Assembly (NCBI RefSeq): GCF_035306705.1
Contig: NZ_DATGNO010000026.1
Coordinates: 1 to 43,309, forward strand
DNA: 43,309 nt
Reading direction: 5' to 3'
Source of the DNA: Xanthomarina sp035306705
GTDB lineage: Bacteria; Bacteroidota; Bacteroidia; Flavobacteriales; Flavobacteriaceae
The position numbers were made by a program, and so were the translations under genes. The notes beneath the pieces were generated by a model that was not told where the DNA came from, searched no databases, and saw nothing but the letters and a program-made list of their open reading frames with translations. This document shows, in pieces, positions 42,198-43,309 of the stretch (within the stretch, counting starts at the first letter, position 1; the number at the start of each line of letters is the position of its first letter).

Positions 42198-43309
42198 TTG
42201 AAACTGCAATTCTCAAAAATAGTATTATTTATTGTAATTACAGGTTTTTTGTATTCTTGTAATTCGGTAAAAAGAGTTCCTGAAAATAAGCAATTGCTTA
42301 TAGATAACCATATTTATATAAATGATAAAAAAAACAATACCGAGCGTATTAATAATTTATTGTTTCAACAGCGCAACAAAAAATTAGCTGGCATTCCATT
42401 AAAACTTTATATTTATAATTCTGCTAGACCAAATATAGATTCCATAATAAACGTCAAAATAGATTCCAAACCCAAAAAGAGAGAAAGACTTGAACGTTTT
42501 CTATCTAAAAAGCAATTGGATAAATATGTTGAAAATCGAATTGGATTTAACGATTGGTTAAAAACAACTGGAGAAGCTCCTGTAATTCTCAATACAGAAA
42601 AAATTACTAGGTCCGAAAAGCAATTGGAAGCTTATTATTTTAACAATGGATGGTTTAATGTCGATGCCACATCAGAAATAGATACATTAGACACTCAAAA
42701 AGTAGCAGTTAATTATCGTGTCAAAACTGGAGAGCCCTATATTATCGACTCTTTATTCACTAAAATTGCTACCCCAATAGTCGATTCACTGTATCAAACG
42801 ACCCAAGCAGATTCTTATATAAAAAAGAACAAGCAATACCAAACAGTCACTTTTAGTAACGAAAAAGAACGAATTACCAGAAACTTAAGAAATTCTGGAG
42901 TTTACCATTTTAGTCAGGATTATGTATATTTTGAAATGGATACCATTGATACCAATAATAAAGTAAATGTGGAACTTCAAATTTTAAACAGATCTATAAG
43001 AACTCAGGATTCAACCTTTAAAGAACCCTTTAATATCTATAAAATTAAGGAGGTTAATGTGTATACAGATTATTCTTATGAAAACAGGAGTCTAACAATA
43101 ACGGATTCTACCTTATTTAAAAACTTCAACTTATTTAGTTATGGTAAAATGCGTTTCAAGCCTAAAGCCATAACCGATGCCGTATTTATAACTCCTGGAG
43201 ATGTATTTAGAGATAAGGACAGAACAAATACGTATCGACATATTAACAACTTACAGACCTTTAAACATCCAAGTATTGAATACATTGAAAATGCGGACAC
43301 CACGTTAAC
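42198..43309 (+). CDS. tamL: TamL, BamA/TamA-family outer-membrane lipoprotein (3' end outside window)
   Basis: About 370 codons, open to the right edge. The start is TTG 42198, giving KLQFSKIVLFIVITGFLYSC with a lipobox and C21; no ATG is available near it. POTRA-like domains follow (for example EKQLEAYYFNNGWFNVDAT, VNYRVKTGEPYIIDSL, IYKIKEVNVYTDYSYEN and VFITPGDVFRDKDRTNTYRH). The C-terminal 16-strand barrel lies outside the window. A lipid anchor on a TamA-like Omp85 protein is the feature that separates Bacteroidota TamL from proteobacterial TamA. It acts with TamB in outer-membrane biogenesis, and is reported as important for growth in Flavobacterium. It is divergent from the RNA methyltransferase gene and downstream of porT, as in relatives. 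Confidence 0.88.
   Translation, partial: MKLQFSKIVLFIVITGFLYSCNSVKRVPENKQLLIDNHIYINDKKNNTERINNLLFQQRNKKLAGIPLKLYIYNSARPNIDSIINVKIDSKPKKRERLERFLSKKQLDKYVENRIGFNDWLKTTGEAPVILNTEKITRSEKQLEAYYFNNGWFNVDATSEIDTLDTQKVAVNYRVKTGEPYIIDSLFTKIATPIVDSLYQTTQADSYIKKNKQYQTVTFSNEKERITRNLRNSGVYHFSQDYVYFEMDTIDTNNKVNVELQILNRSIRTQDSTFKEPFNIYKIKEVNVYTDYSYENRSLTITDSTLFKNFNLFSYGKMRFKPKAITDAVFITPGDVFRDKDRTNTYRHINNLQTFKHPSIEYIENADTTL

Overview
The window reads as chromosomal DNA of a flavobacterium (Bacteroidota, most likely a marine Flavobacteriaceae). It is AT-rich, genes rarely show a Shine-Dalgarno, and several promoters carry the TAnnTTTG -7 element of this phylum. Three proteins are built as type IX secretion system (T9SS) cargo, T9SS machinery genes are present (plug protein, PorT), and the respiratory pump is Na+-NQR. 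I cannot name the species. I saw no rRNA, tRNA, CRISPR array, transposase, integrase or phage gene.

Layout. 1-6.3 kb (minus): a T9SS-exported LamG/beta-helix protein cut by the window edge, preceded by a two-component pair (propeller sensor kinase and LytTR regulator). Nearly identical direct-repeat sites, TTCAGAAA-N13-TTCAGAAA, lie upstream of both the kinase gene and the surface-protein gene, which suggests one autoregulated circuit. 6.5-8.0 kb (minus): the ApbE flavin transferase lipoprotein and a small conserved protein. 8.2-14.6 kb (plus): a Cys-rich conserved protein, a lipoprotein, then a tight operon of ECF sigma factor, single-pass membrane protein with TPRs, and a TPR-CHAT caspase-like protein with a signal peptide and a C-terminal membrane anchor. 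14.9-18.95 kb (minus): a large five-repeat T9SS cargo gene broken by one in-frame TAA that separates the export signal from the sorting domain; copies of a short intergenic repeat lie on both sides.

19.2-25.5 kb (minus): the complete nqrABCDEF operon. ApbE, which attaches FMN to NqrB and NqrC, is encoded on the same strand about 11.7 kb away, with the accessory block between. 25.7-33.0 kb: T9SS plug protein, ApaG, an NRDE/TANGO2 protein, PruA, a T9SS-exported alpha/beta hydrolase and a four-helix membrane protein. 33.0-36.5 kb: RsmG, a fatty acid desaturase, a class I aminotransferase and a small anchored protein. 36.6-39.5 kb (minus): the trkA-trkH potassium uptake operon. 39.7-43.3 kb: UbiE/MenG, PorT, a SpoU-type RNA methyltransferase and the start of the lipoprotein TamL.

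How the parts fit: Na+-NQR makes a sodium gradient and reduces menaquinone, whose last step is catalysed by UbiE; Trk imports potassium; PorT, the plug protein and TamL serve the outer membrane and T9SS, which would export the cargo proteins here. The most novel-looking item is the sigma / membrane TPR / TPR-CHAT operon. It has the parts expected for protease-triggered release of a sigma factor, with the predicted protease and the sensor part of the membrane protein both outside the inner membrane.
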